DNA of 5,908 bases. Origin: an uncultured Campylobacter sp. GTDB lineage: Bacteria; Campylobacterota; Campylobacteria; Campylobacterales; Campylobacteraceae. Position 1 is the stretch's first letter, and every line of letters starts with the position of its first letter. Shown here piece after piece: positions 1 to 5,908 of the stretch. Made by a program: the position numbers and the translations under genes. The notes under the pieces were generated by a model, which did no database searches, had not been told where the DNA came from, and saw only the letters and a program-made list of their open reading frames with translations. The DNA lies in NCBI GenBank assembly GCA_938036585.1, contig CALHQN010000221.1:1-5908 (forward strand), read 5' to 3'.

Positions 1-391
1 CATTTTCTATGGGCTTGCCGTTTTTGCAAATTTTAGAGCCCAGATCCATTAGATAATCAAAATTTAGCCTTTTATCCAGCTTCCAAAATTCGCATCTATC
101 GTCTGGATATTTATCGCCGTTGCACCATGAAAACCTTACTCTCTCATAGCCGTTTTTGTCTAAGTGAATATCCGCCATCTTGCCAAAATCTATTTGCGGA
201 TAATTATCTAAGTAGTGAAGTTTTTTTAGATAATCTTTTAAATTTAACTCTACGATCTCTCTTTGCGTCAGGTTTTTATCGCTAAAACCAAGCGCTTCTA
301 AGATCGCTGAAATTTTATGTGAGGGTAGCAAGGCGATAAATATGCAAAGCCAGATTAGAAAAACTATTATATAAAGGTACTTCAGGCGCAA
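1..391 (-). CDS. Membrane-anchored hypothetical protein, N-terminal part (partial, TTG start)
   Basis: The frame stays open for 130 codons from a TTG at 391-389 to the left edge, so the 3' end is missing. The start is chosen because AAGGAG (402-397) sits 5 nt upstream and an in-frame TAG lies a few codons further up, with no ATG between. The protein begins RLK and continues with one hydrophobic helix (about residues 5-23). Positive charges before the helix predict N-in, C-out topology, with the rest in the periplasm. That part is hydrophilic and Lys/Asp-rich, with cysteines at 90, 100 and 122. Residues 38-42 (DKNLT) fit the Campylobacter N-glycosylation sequon D/E-X-N-X-S/T. I do not recognise the family and assign no function. 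It lies 199 bp past napD and is much more AT-rich than the nap genes, so it is probably a separate transcription unit. Confidence 0.75.
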   Translation of the reverse strand, partial: MRLKYLYIIVFLIWLCIFIALLPSHKISAILEALGFSDKNLTQREIVELNLKDYLKKLHYLDNYPQIDFGKMADIHLDKNGYERVRFSWCNGDKYPDDRCEFWKLDKRLNFDYLMDLGSKICKNGKPIEN

Positions 392-396
392 GCTTA

Positions 397-402
397 CTCC
401 TT
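397..402 (-). promoter_or_regulatory. Ribosome binding site deciding a TTG start
   Basis: AAGGAG on the minus strand lies 5 nt (TAAGC) before the TTG at 391-389. It is the only strong Shine-Dalgarno sequence near the start of this frame and the main support for TTG initiation. Confidence 0.7.
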
Positions 403-419
403 CGGATAGATTGCGCTAT

Positions 420-425
420 ATTATC
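420..425 (-). promoter_or_regulatory. Possible -10 element for the hypothetical gene
   Basis: GATAAT on the minus strand (425-420) differs from TATAAT at one position and would put a transcript start roughly 20 nt before the TTG codon. I see no convincing -35 box, which Campylobacter sigma-70 promoters usually lack anyway. The assignment rests on position and one short motif, so it is weak. Confidence 0.3.
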
Positions 426-453
426 CAATACAAGCTTAACGAGCCCATAATTC

Positions 454-484
454 GCAGCGCGCTTGCGATTAAGCGGCTTGCTGC
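454..484. repeat. Imperfect inverted repeat in the gap after napD
   Basis: GCAGC (454-458) pairs with GCTGC (480-484), and inside it GCTT (461-464) pairs with AAGC (471-474) around a 6-nt loop. The two stems are separated by an asymmetric internal loop (2 nt against 5 nt). No T-run follows on the minus strand, so it does not look like a classical intrinsic terminator of the nap transcript. It might still act as a 3' end or stability structure. Confidence 0.25.
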
Positions 485-521
485 AAAAATTCTAAACTTG
501 CTTACGCGGTTAAATTTAGCG

Positions 522-581
522 GTAAAATTCTAAATTTTAAAATTTGCATTCGGTAGTAAAATTTGAAATTTTAAAATTTGC
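522..581. repeat. 34-bp-period AT-rich tandem repeat (two copies)
   Basis: Two 26-nt blocks (522-547 and 556-581) match at 24 of 26 positions and start 34 bp apart. Each contains the perfect 14-bp palindrome AAATTTTAAAATTT followed by GC. A degenerate third relative (GGTTAAATTTAGC) precedes them at about 508-520. The repeats end 9 bp short of the napD stop codon, so they form the immediate 3' flank of the operon. Confidence 0.75.
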
Positions 582-590
582 GGCGGCGAT

Positions 591-926
591 TTAGACTCGC
601 ACTTTGCCGCCGTATTTGATCTGGCTCGGGTCTTTTTCGTCCAGCTCGCGCATTATCTGCTCGCCGTTGTCGGAGTTTGCCGCGGCGATATCTGCGTCCA
701 GATCGGAGTAAGAGTAGATCATCATCGCCTCGCTTACGCTCTCTATGGCTTCTATCGCGCGAAATGCGGCGATCTCGTCCTCGAAGCTCTCCGCGCTAAT
801 CGTGGCTACCGCCTTGCCGTCCTCGCACGCTACGAACTCGCAGCCGCCGATGTTTTGCAGCTCCTTACGAAACTCCGCTACGTCGGTATTTGCGCCTAGA
901 TAGATCACGACGCTTGAAATATTCAT
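591..926 (-). CDS. napD: NapD, chaperone for NapA maturation and export
   Basis: NapD is a small cytoplasmic protein that binds the twin-arginine signal peptide of NapA and holds back export until the molybdenum cofactor is in place (family knowledge). The N-terminus MNISSVV, followed by an alternating hydrophobic and charged pattern with a central GGCEF turn, fits the ferredoxin-like NapD fold. Its position as last nap gene is as in C. jejuni. I start it at ATG 926-924, giving 111 residues. This ATG overlaps the napL stop as ATGA, the same junction used twice elsewhere in the operon, and a G-rich site lies 5 nt upstream. A TTG at 938 would add four residues and is less likely. The protein is longer than the E. 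coli one because of an acidic C-terminal extension (about residues 75-111). GC is about 58% by hand count. Confidence 0.93.
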   Translation of the reverse strand: MNISSVVIYLGANTDVAEFRKELQNIGGCEFVACEDGKAVATISAESFEDEIAAFRAIEAIESVSEAMMIYSYSDLDADIAAANSDNGEQIMRELDEKDPSQIKYGGKVRV

Positions 927-2119
927 TTTAGCCCCCAAAAGTAGATATATCTATTATACCCTGAGCCCACGAGATAATCTCCTTCGAAAAGCAGATAGTT
1001 GATGATATCGTTACCTAGCTCGATGCTGCGGACGATCTCGCCTGCTTTATCGATTACGCGCACGCCGTTACTAACGGTAAAAGCGCCCAGCTCTGGGCTT
1101 AGCGCCACGGCAAAAACTGCAAAACGGGCGTTATAAAATTTAGCGAAATCGCCGTTTTCGTAGTAGCACGATCTTTCTTTGTCGTTCGAGCCGCTCATCA
1201 TGCGATCGCCAAGCAGCGCTACGGAGTAGATCCCGTCCTTGTGCAGGGACTTTTGACTCATAAGCTTTTTCGCTTTCGCGTCGAAATAAAATACGATGCC
1301 GCCTTCGCACGAGACTAGCAACGTCCCGCTAGCGCGGTCGTAGGCGCTGCCGCCCAAAGACGCGATGGTGAGCTTTTGCTCGAAGCTTACCTTGCCGCTA
1401 GACAGGTCGAAGTATAAAATTTCGCTACCAAGACCTAGTAAAATCACGGTATTTTCGTCGTAGAAATAGACGTTTTTGATCCCCGTCATCGGCAATTTAT
1501 AGTGCGTAATATTGCCGCCTGCAAACACGCCCAGCATCTTTTCAAACGCGTCGCCGTTATATAAAAATGCGTATTTTTCGCCTAGTTTATCGACGTCGAA
1601 TATGGTAGCGCCCATCGGCTCGTCTAGGTAATTTTTGGACGAGGACAGGGCGAAAATTAGCGTTTTGGATATTGCGCCCGAGGCGGAATTTGAGGCGGAA
1701 TTTAATGCCGTAGAATTCTCGACAGAATTCTGCTTCGCGGAATTTTCTAAAGAATTTACGGCAGCGGAATTTGCGGTGGAATTTCCCGTGGAATTTACGC
1801 TTGCTTTAGCATTGAAATTCTGTGCCGCATCGGAATTTGTGCTTGCGACGGAATTTTGATCTGCGAAATTTTGCCCGGCGGCGGAATTTCGCGCGGAATT
1901 CTCCGCGGAGCTAGCGGTGATTTTATAGAGCTTGCCGTCGTCGAGACCTGCGTAAATTTCGCCGTCTAGACTTTTTAGCACCGCGACGTTTGCGCCTATG
2001 TCGAGTCTGAAGCCAGCTTCCGTCGGCGTATCTATGCCCGCAGCGCCGCTAGGCGTCGCGACGCCGTTACCGGCATAGATGAAGCAGGCGCAAAGTAGCA
2101 GCGGCGGTAAAAATTTCAT
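923..2119 (-). CDS. napL: NapL, periplasmic propeller-like nap accessory protein
   Basis: NapL occurs in the nap operons of Campylobacterota. Its role is not well established; it is thought to assist assembly or full activity of the reductase. The 398-residue product starts with an export signal (about residues 1-21, Lys then a Leu-rich core). Cysteines at 10 and 12 make a lipoprotein signal conceivable, but the hydrophobic core before them is short. The rest shows WD40/PQQ-like repeats, for example GEIYAGLDDGKLYKI (54-67), a blade ending GIVFYFDAKAKKL and the terminal YIYFWGLK, consistent with a beta-propeller. Between KLYKI and KTLIFAL an Asn/Ser/Ala-rich stretch (about residues 69-149) interrupts the fold. 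Without it the length would be near 315, closer to what I expect for the family. ATG 2119 has TAGGAG 6 nt upstream. It starts 9 nt after napB and overlaps napD by 4 nt. Confidence 0.9.
   Translation of the reverse strand: MKFLPPLLLCACFIYAGNGVATPSGAAGIDTPTEAGFRLDIGANVAVLKSLDGEIYAGLDDGKLYKITASSAENSARNSAAGQNFADQNSVASTNSDAAQNFNAKASVNSTGNSTANSAAVNSLENSAKQNSVENSTALNSASNSASGAISKTLIFALSSSKNYLDEPMGATIFDVDKLGEKYAFLYNGDAFEKMLGVFAGGNITHYKLPMTGIKNVYFYDENTVILLGLGSEILYFDLSSGKVSFEQKLTIASLGGSAYDRASGTLLVSCEGGIVFYFDAKAKKLMSQKSLHKDGIYSVALLGDRMMSGSNDKERSCYYENGDFAKFYNARFAVFAVALSPELGAFTVSNGVRVIDKAGEIVRSIELGNDIINYLLFEGDYLVGSGYNRYIYFWGLK
932..936 (-). promoter_or_regulatory. G-rich ribosome binding site of napD
   Basis: GGGGG on the minus strand lies inside the end of napL, 5 nt before the ATG at 926. 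It is a poor match to AGGAGG, which suggests napD depends on ribosomes finishing napL. It supports ATG 926 over TTG 938, since it would lie downstream of the latter. Confidence 0.45.
1673..1915 (-). repeat. Degenerate AATTCC repeat encoding an Asn-Ser tract in NapL
   Basis: Fifteen copies of an AATTYY word lie in the same reading frame at intervals of 4-8 codons, mostly 4-6. Ten are AATTCC, three AATTCT (all Asn-Ser) and two AATTTC (Asn-Phe). All 13 Asn-Ser pairs use AAT for Asn. Spacers are mainly Ala, Ser, Thr, Val, Glu and Gln. GAATTC occurs three times (1713, 1725 and 1896). The uniform codons suggest DNA-level expansion rather than selection on residues alone. The tract is predicted to be disordered and sits in a loop of the propeller. 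Confidence 0.85.
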
Positions 2120-2125
2120 CGCTGG

Positions 2126-2131
2126 CTCCTA
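2126..2131 (-). promoter_or_regulatory. napL ribosome binding site overlapping the napB stop
   Basis: TAGGAG on the minus strand contains the TAG stop codon of napB (2131-2129) and lies 6 nt before the napL ATG. A ribosome ending napB therefore sits on the napL initiation site, which favours re-initiation. Confidence 0.7.
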
Positions 2132-2662
2132 CTCAACCTCGGCGCCTTGATTTAGCGTATCTATGAGATTAGAAGTGGAATTTGCGTCGCTAAACCTGCT
2201 AAAATCGGCCTTGAAGTTGTTTTTCACGAGCGGATCGGTTTGGGCTTGCGGTACGTGGCACTGCGTGCAGTTAAAGCGCTGCTCGGCTAGCGTGCCGTTT
2301 AGATCCGCGCCCGTGCGGAAGTCCACCAGGTGGCTTTTTGGTATCGGCGTAGAGCCTACATCCTTGGCAAACTCGGGCATATGGCAGGTTACGCACATAT
2401 TGTTATCCGTCGTGATCGGCACTAGCCCGTCTAGGCTGTGCGGTATGAGCGGCGGAGCGTTTTCAAAGCTGCGCTCGATTTTCGAAGCGGCGCCCGGAGC
2501 GTCCTCGCTATATTTGAAATCGGGCAGGGAATTTTTATTTTGTACCGATTCGTCCACGCTTTTTATAAAGCCCAAGCTATCGGCATCTATAGATGCCGTC
2601 TTGTCCGCGGCAAATAGCGCCGCACAGCATGCAAGAGCCAAGCCTAAAACCATTTTTTTCAT
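2129..2662 (-). CDS. napB: NapB, dihaem c-type cytochrome subunit of periplasmic nitrate reductase
   Basis: NapB passes electrons from NapGH to NapA in the periplasm. The 177-residue precursor has a Sec signal (MKKMVLGLALACCAALFAA, cleavage probably after residue 18 or 19). It has two CXXCH haem sites, CVTCH at 90-94 and CTQCH at 132-136. His75 (in PPLIPHS) and His111 (in PKSHLVDF) are likely distal ligands, as expected for bis-His NapB haems. The length is normal for a NapB precursor. Two segments fit the bacterial sequon D/E-X-N-X-S/T: DLNGT (120-124) and DANST (159-163). AGGAG (2674-2670) sits 7 nt before the ATG, and the ATG overlaps the napH stop as ATGA. A second in-frame ATG three codons on is possible but less well placed. 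Confidence 0.96.
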   Translation of the reverse strand: MKKMVLGLALACCAALFAADKTASIDADSLGFIKSVDESVQNKNSLPDFKYSEDAPGAASKIERSFENAPPLIPHSLDGLVPITTDNNMCVTCHMPEFAKDVGSTPIPKSHLVDFRTGADLNGTLAEQRFNCTQCHVPQAQTDPLVKNNFKADFSRFSDANSTSNLIDTLNQGAEVE

Positions 2663-3468
2663 TTTTTCACTCCTAATATACTAAAATTTAACGCATCGTC
2701 GTCGCATACGTCGATGCAGCGCCCACAGCTGATACACTCGCTGCTAACGCGTCCGTTTTCGCGCCCGATCATCTTGAGCACCTGCACTTCGGGGCAGACC
2801 ATTTTACATTTGCCGCACATCGTGCATTTATCAACCTCGTGGCGAATGCGAATGACGCTAAAATAGCTAAGTGCCGCCCAAAATCCGCCGAGCGGGCATA
2901 GCCGCGAGCAGATAGTGCGATCGCCTGCAAAAATTTCAAAAACCACGATCAGTAGCGCGATTGCAAATGCACTGGCACTCAGCGATATGACGGCGCGCGC
3001 GAAAAGCGAGATAAAATTTACGCTCTCAAACGCCGCAAAGCCGAAAGCCCCGCTGCAAACAAGCGCTAACACCGCTAGGACGTAGCGAGCTTTGCGATTT
3101 ACGCTAACGAGTTTAGTCGTTATGCCAAGCCTCTTACGAAGCCACGCGGCAAGATCGGTCAGCAAATTTATCGGGCAAACCCACGAGCAATATAATCGCG
3201 GCGCTATAAGCGCATAAAATGCTCCTACGATAAGCGCTCCGATAACCGCCGTAGCGCCTAAAGAAAAGCTAGCTAGAATCATCTGCGCCGTCGCAAACGG
3301 ATCGCTTAGGCTAATCGTGCCGAAAAGTTTCGACGAGCTTAGATTGCCTTTTAGAATTCCTGATAAAATTCCGTTTTCGCTCGCGGCTTTGAAGGCGAAA
3401 TTATTTCCCAAAATAAAAAGGACTAGAATAGAAATTTGGCTTAAACGCCTTAAAATAGTGTATTTCAT
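2659..3468 (-). CDS. napH: NapH, membrane iron-sulfur quinol dehydrogenase subunit
   Basis: With NapG, NapH forms the menaquinol-oxidising module that feeds electrons to periplasmic nitrate reductase. Four hydrophobic segments are visible (about residues 10-26, 66-90, 127-147 and 155-180). Two conserved cytoplasmic CX3CP motifs follow membrane segments: CSWVCP at 94-99 and CSRLCPLGGFW at 187-197. The C-terminal cytoplasmic domain binds two [4Fe-4S] clusters through Cys215/218/221/225 and Cys245/248/251/255. The 269-residue length is close to other NapH proteins. The start is supported by GGAGGGG (3483-3477), 8 nt before the ATG. It overlaps napG and napB by 4 nt at its two ends. No napC is visible, so NapGH is probably the main route from the quinone pool. 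Confidence 0.97.
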   Translation of the reverse strand: MKYTILRRLSQISILVLFILGNNFAFKAASENGILSGILKGNLSSSKLFGTISLSDPFATAQMILASFSLGATAVIGALIVGAFYALIAPRLYCSWVCPINLLTDLAAWLRKRLGITTKLVSVNRKARYVLAVLALVCSGAFGFAAFESVNFISLFARAVISLSASAFAIALLIVVFEIFAGDRTICSRLCPLGGFWAALSYFSVIRIRHEVDKCTMCGKCKMVCPEVQVLKMIGRENGRVSSECISCGRCIDVCDDDALNFSILGVKK

Positions 3469-4223
3469 TGCCTAGTCCCCTCCATTAGATCGTCCTCGTT
3501 TAAGTAATCCTTACTCTTTTGCGGATCGAGCTTGATTTTGGTGTCTGCGTCCTTTAGCTTCGCGTCGTCGCCCTTGATCCAGCCTTTGACATAGTTATCG
3601 CTGGAAATTCCTATGACGCGCTCGCGCTCCACGACGCTGATAGCCGCCTTTTTTGTGACGCAGGCATGCTCGCATTTGCCGCAACCCGTGCAGTAGTCGC
3701 TATCTACGACAGGCACGAGCAGAGCGTGTTTTTCGGTGCGGTTGTTGTGGCGATAATCGATCCTGAGCGCCTTATCCATCACGGGGCAGCTTCGCACGCA
3801 CGCGTCGCATTGGATGCCCGCATAAGCGATGCAATGCTCGGTATCTATGACCGCAACGCCCATCTTGGATAGACGCACGTTTAGCTTAGAGTTTTCGCTC
3901 ACTAAGCCTTTATCTAACGCGTCGCTAGGACAGGCTGCGACGCAAGGTATGTCGTCGCACATATAGCACGGAATTTCGCGCGGGATAAAAAACGGCGTGC
4001 CGTTTGCAATAGCGTGATCGCAAAAGCTCGCAAGCTTAAGTGTATCAAATGGGCACGCCTCGACACAAAGTCCGCACCTTAGGCATTTGCTAAGAAATTC
4101 TTTCTCGCTTATAGCTCCGGGCGGGCGGAGTCTGGCGTGCTCGCTGGAGTTTGCGACTCCGAGCCCCAAAACGCCTACGCCCGCAGCTAAAGAAAGAATA
4201 CCTAAGACCTCACGCCTATCCAT
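3465..4223 (-). CDS. napG: NapG, exported ferredoxin-type 4x[4Fe-4S] protein
   Basis: NapG works at the periplasmic face of the membrane with NapH in menaquinol oxidation. The 252-residue protein starts with a Tat-type signal: DRREVL at residues 2-7, then a Gly/Ala/Leu-rich segment to about 24. The usual Phe of the Tat motif is Val here. Four cluster-binding sites follow: Cys47/50/53/57, Cys86/89/94/98, Cys131/139/142/146 (with the long first spacer typical of this family) and Cys178/181/184/188. The C-terminal 50 residues are charged and Lys/Asp-rich. The ATG lies 3 nt after the napA stop, with an AAGG site 8 nt upstream inside the end of napA. The stop overlaps the napH start as ATGA. Confidence 0.97.
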   Translation of the reverse strand: MDRREVLGILSLAAGVGVLGLGVANSSEHARLRPPGAISEKEFLSKCLRCGLCVEACPFDTLKLASFCDHAIANGTPFFIPREIPCYMCDDIPCVAACPSDALDKGLVSENSKLNVRLSKMGVAVIDTEHCIAYAGIQCDACVRSCPVMDKALRIDYRHNNRTEKHALLVPVVDSDYCTGCGKCEHACVTKKAAISVVERERVIGISSDNYVKGWIKGDDAKLKDADTKIKLDPQKSKDYLNEDDLMEGTRQ

Positions 4224-4226
4224 AAT

Positions 4227-5908
4227 TCACGCCTTGTAAATTTTAACCGCGCATTTTTTGTAGTCGGTCTCTTTTGAAAGCGGACAGGTATGATCGAGCG
4301 TGACGCGGTTGATATAAACCTTCTCGTCAAAAAACGGCACGAAGATAAGCCCTTTCGGCGGAATGTTACGTCCGTGGAAGTCCACGCGCGCTTTTACCTT
4401 GCCGCGGCGCGACTCTATCCACACTATCTCGTTTTGTTGTACGCCGATTTTGGCGCCGTCGGCTTCGTTCATATAGCATCTTGCTTCCGGTACAGCGCGA
4501 TAAAGCTCCGGCACGCGCATAGTCATAGTGCCCGTATGCCAGTGCTCCAGCACGCGACCCGTACATAGCCAGAAAGGATACTCCTCGCTCGGCACTTCTA
4601 CAGGATCCATATATGGACGGAAGAAAATTTTAGCCTTGTTTGCGAGGCTTGTTTTCTCTTCGCCTGAAGTAGCGGATTTCAGATCACCGCTAGGAAGCGC
4701 CGCTTTGGCGTTGCCATAAAAGGCAAAATCGCTATCCGGAGCCGCTTTTTTGGCATAAGGATCGTATTGGGCGTTAAAGCGCCAAAGCGTTTCTTTGCCG
4801 TCTACGACCGGCCACCTAAGACCGCGCACTCGGTGATATGTATCGAAATCAGCTAGGTCGTGTCCGTGACCGGTGCCGAATTTTCGGTATTCCTCCCAGA
4901 GATATTTTTGGATGAAAAAGCCATATCCTTTAAATTCTTTGCCGTCGCTGCCAATTACGCCGCGTGAGTCGCCGTTTACTTCGGAGTTATCGAAGCTTGC
5001 CATAATTGGATCTTTTGCAGCGAAAGCCTGAGCGTCTTTGTTTGCAAAGAGCACTTCAAATAGTGTAGTCTCTGGCGTATAGCCGAATTCTGAAATTTTA
5101 TCTAAGACACTTGGTAACGTAAGCTTATCATTTACTTTAACCTCGCCCCAGAAATCCTTGAGTTTGAAGCGCTTGGAAAACTCTAGCATCTGCCACGTAT
5201 CGCTCATCGCGTCGCCCACAGGAAGGACCTGCTGTCTCCACCACTGCGTTCTGCGCTCGGCATTGCCGTATGCGCCCCATTTTTCATAGATCATTGCGGT
5301 TGGCAGGATTAGATCGGCTACTTTCGCGCTTAGTCCCGGATATGGCTCGCTTACTACGATGAAGTTGTCCATCTCGCGCGCCGCGGCGATCCAGTGGTTT
5401 GCGTTGGCGATCTGCTGCCACGGATTATTGACCTGTACCCATATCCATTTTATCTTGCCGTCTTCGAGATTGCGCAGAGCCTGCACGTAGTGCGCACCCG
5501 GTTTTGGATTTATCGTGCCCTCTGGAAGCTTCCAAATTTTTTCGGAAACCTTTCTGTGAGCGGGATTTGCTACGACCAGATCGGCAGGTAGGCGGTGAGA
5601 AAACGTGCCTACCTCTCTAGCCGTACCGCAAGCGCTAGGCTGACCGGTAAGCGAAAACGCTCCGCAGCCCGGCTTAGCTTGCTTGCCGAGTAGGAAATGC
5701 ACCATATAGCTTTGCTCATTGACCCAGGTTCCTCTTGAGTGCTGATTAAAGCCCATCGTCCAAAAGCTTACTACTTTGCGATCTTTTTCTATATAAAAAT
5801 CGGCGAGCTGCTTTAGTTTGGTTTTGAATGCCTCTAAATCCTCGCTTTCATCGCCCTTGGCCAAAGGCGCTACGAAATCTAGCGTGTAAGGCTCCAGCGC
5901 TTTTTTAA
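4227..5908 (-). CDS. napA: NapA, catalytic subunit of periplasmic nitrate reductase (C-terminal 559 residues)
   Basis: NapA reduces nitrate to nitrite at a Mo-bisMGD centre in the periplasm. The frame is open to the right edge, and the codons beyond a TTG at 5864 (encoding [14 protein letters not shown]) continue the NapA sequence, so that TTG is internal and the gene is cut by the window. Family-typical segments include [19 protein letters not shown] (about 5720-5775), [20 protein letters not shown] (about 5592-5651), VQVNNPW (about 5424-5444) and, in the C-terminal dinucleotide-binding domain, [20 protein letters not shown] (about 4516-4575). It ends [10 protein letters not shown]. The Tat signal, the N-terminal [4Fe-4S] cysteines and the Mo-ligand Cys lie outside. 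From the usual length of about 920 residues, roughly 360 are missing. No frameshift or internal stop is seen. Confidence 0.97.
   Translation of the reverse strand, partial: KKALEPYTLDFVAPLAKGDESEDLEAFKTKLKQLADFYIEKDRKVVSFWTMGFNQHSRGTWVNEQSYMVHFLLGKQAKPGCGAFSLTGQPSACGTAREVGTFSHRLPADLVVANPAHRKVSEKIWKLPEGTINPKPGAHYVQALRNLEDGKIKWIWVQVNNPWQQIANANHWIAAAREMDNFIVVSEPYPGLSAKVADLILPTAMIYEKWGAYGNAERRTQWWRQQVLPVGDAMSDTWQMLEFSKRFKLKDFWGEVKVNDKLTLPSVLDKISEFGYTPETTLFEVLFANKDAQAFAAKDPIMASFDNSEVNGDSRGVIGSDGKEFKGYGFFIQKYLWEEYRKFGTGHGHDLADFDTYHRVRGLRWPVVDGKETLWRFNAQYDPYAKKAAPDSDFAFYGNAKAALPSGDLKSATSGEEKTSLANKAKIFFRPYMDPVEVPSEEYPFWLCTGRVLEHWHTGTMTMRVPELYRAVPEARCYMNEADGAKIGVQQNEIVWIESRRGKVKARVDFHGRNIPPKGLIFVPFFDEKVYINRVTLDHTCPLSKETDYKKCAVKIYKA

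Noticed and set aside
454..484. Intrinsic terminator of the nap operon
   Set aside because: The inverted repeat is imperfect and is not followed by a T-run on the minus strand. I find no better terminator between napD and the next gene.
1635..1859. Plus-strand frame encoding a repeated Glu-Phe protein
   Set aside because: It is the opposite-strand reading of the AATTCC tract in napL. The EF pairs follow from GAATTT, and there is no independent coding evidence.
1673..1915. Glycosylation sites in the Asn-Ser tract of NapL
   Set aside because: There are several N-S-T and N-S-A triplets, but none has Asp or Glu at -2 together with Ser or Thr at +2, so the bacterial sequon is not met.
1673..1915. 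CRISPR array
   Set aside because: The repeat unit is only about 6-9 bases at irregular intervals and in frame with napL; there are no spacer-sized unique segments.
2163..2684. 173-codon frame on the plus strand opposite napB
   Set aside because: It lies over a well-supported dihaem cytochrome gene and has no recognisable domain or ribosome binding site that I can support. It is a shadow.
5862..5864. TTG as the start of napA
   Set aside because: The frame remains open to the window edge and the 14 upstream codons read as NapA sequence, so this TTG is an internal Leu codon.

Overview
The window is the downstream part of a periplasmic nitrate reductase (nap) operon, read entirely on the minus strand, from a bacterium that looks like a Campylobacter or close relative (Campylobacterota). 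Three things point there: the gene order napA-napG-napH-napB-napL-napD, the presence of napL, and NapA, NapG and NapH sequences that resemble the Campylobacter proteins I remember. The nap genes are GC-richer than in C. jejuni. A higher-GC oral or gut Campylobacter is therefore plausible, but I cannot fix the species from sequence alone.

Layout from right to left, which is the direction of transcription: the C-terminal 559 residues of napA (4227-5908, running off the right edge), napG (3465-4223), napH (2659-3468), napB (2129-2662), napL (923-2119) and napD (591-926). Spacing is tight throughout. There are 3 nt between napA and napG and 9 nt between napB and napL. napG/napH, napH/napB and napL/napD each overlap by 4 nt as ATGA, so translation is probably coupled. 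After napD comes a 199-bp AT-rich gap holding a 34-bp tandem repeat. Beyond it lies the start of an unrelated, AT-rich gene (1-391) that begins with TTG, encodes a membrane-anchored protein I do not recognise, and runs off the left edge.

How the genes work together (family knowledge): NapH, an iron-sulfur membrane protein, and NapG, an exported 4x[4Fe-4S] protein, oxidise menaquinol. Electrons pass to the dihaem cytochrome NapB and then to the Mo-bisMGD enzyme NapA, which reduces nitrate to nitrite in the periplasm. NapD is the cytoplasmic chaperone of the NapA Tat signal. NapL is a poorly understood propeller-like accessory protein. No napC or napF lies in the visible part. The operon promoter and the N-terminal part of napA are outside the window.

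The least ordinary features are an Asn-Ser-rich insertion in NapL built on a repeated AATTCC word, two bacterial-type N-glycosylation sequons in NapB, and the unrecognised TTG-started gene with its sharp drop in GC. I see no new defence, mobile or RNA system.
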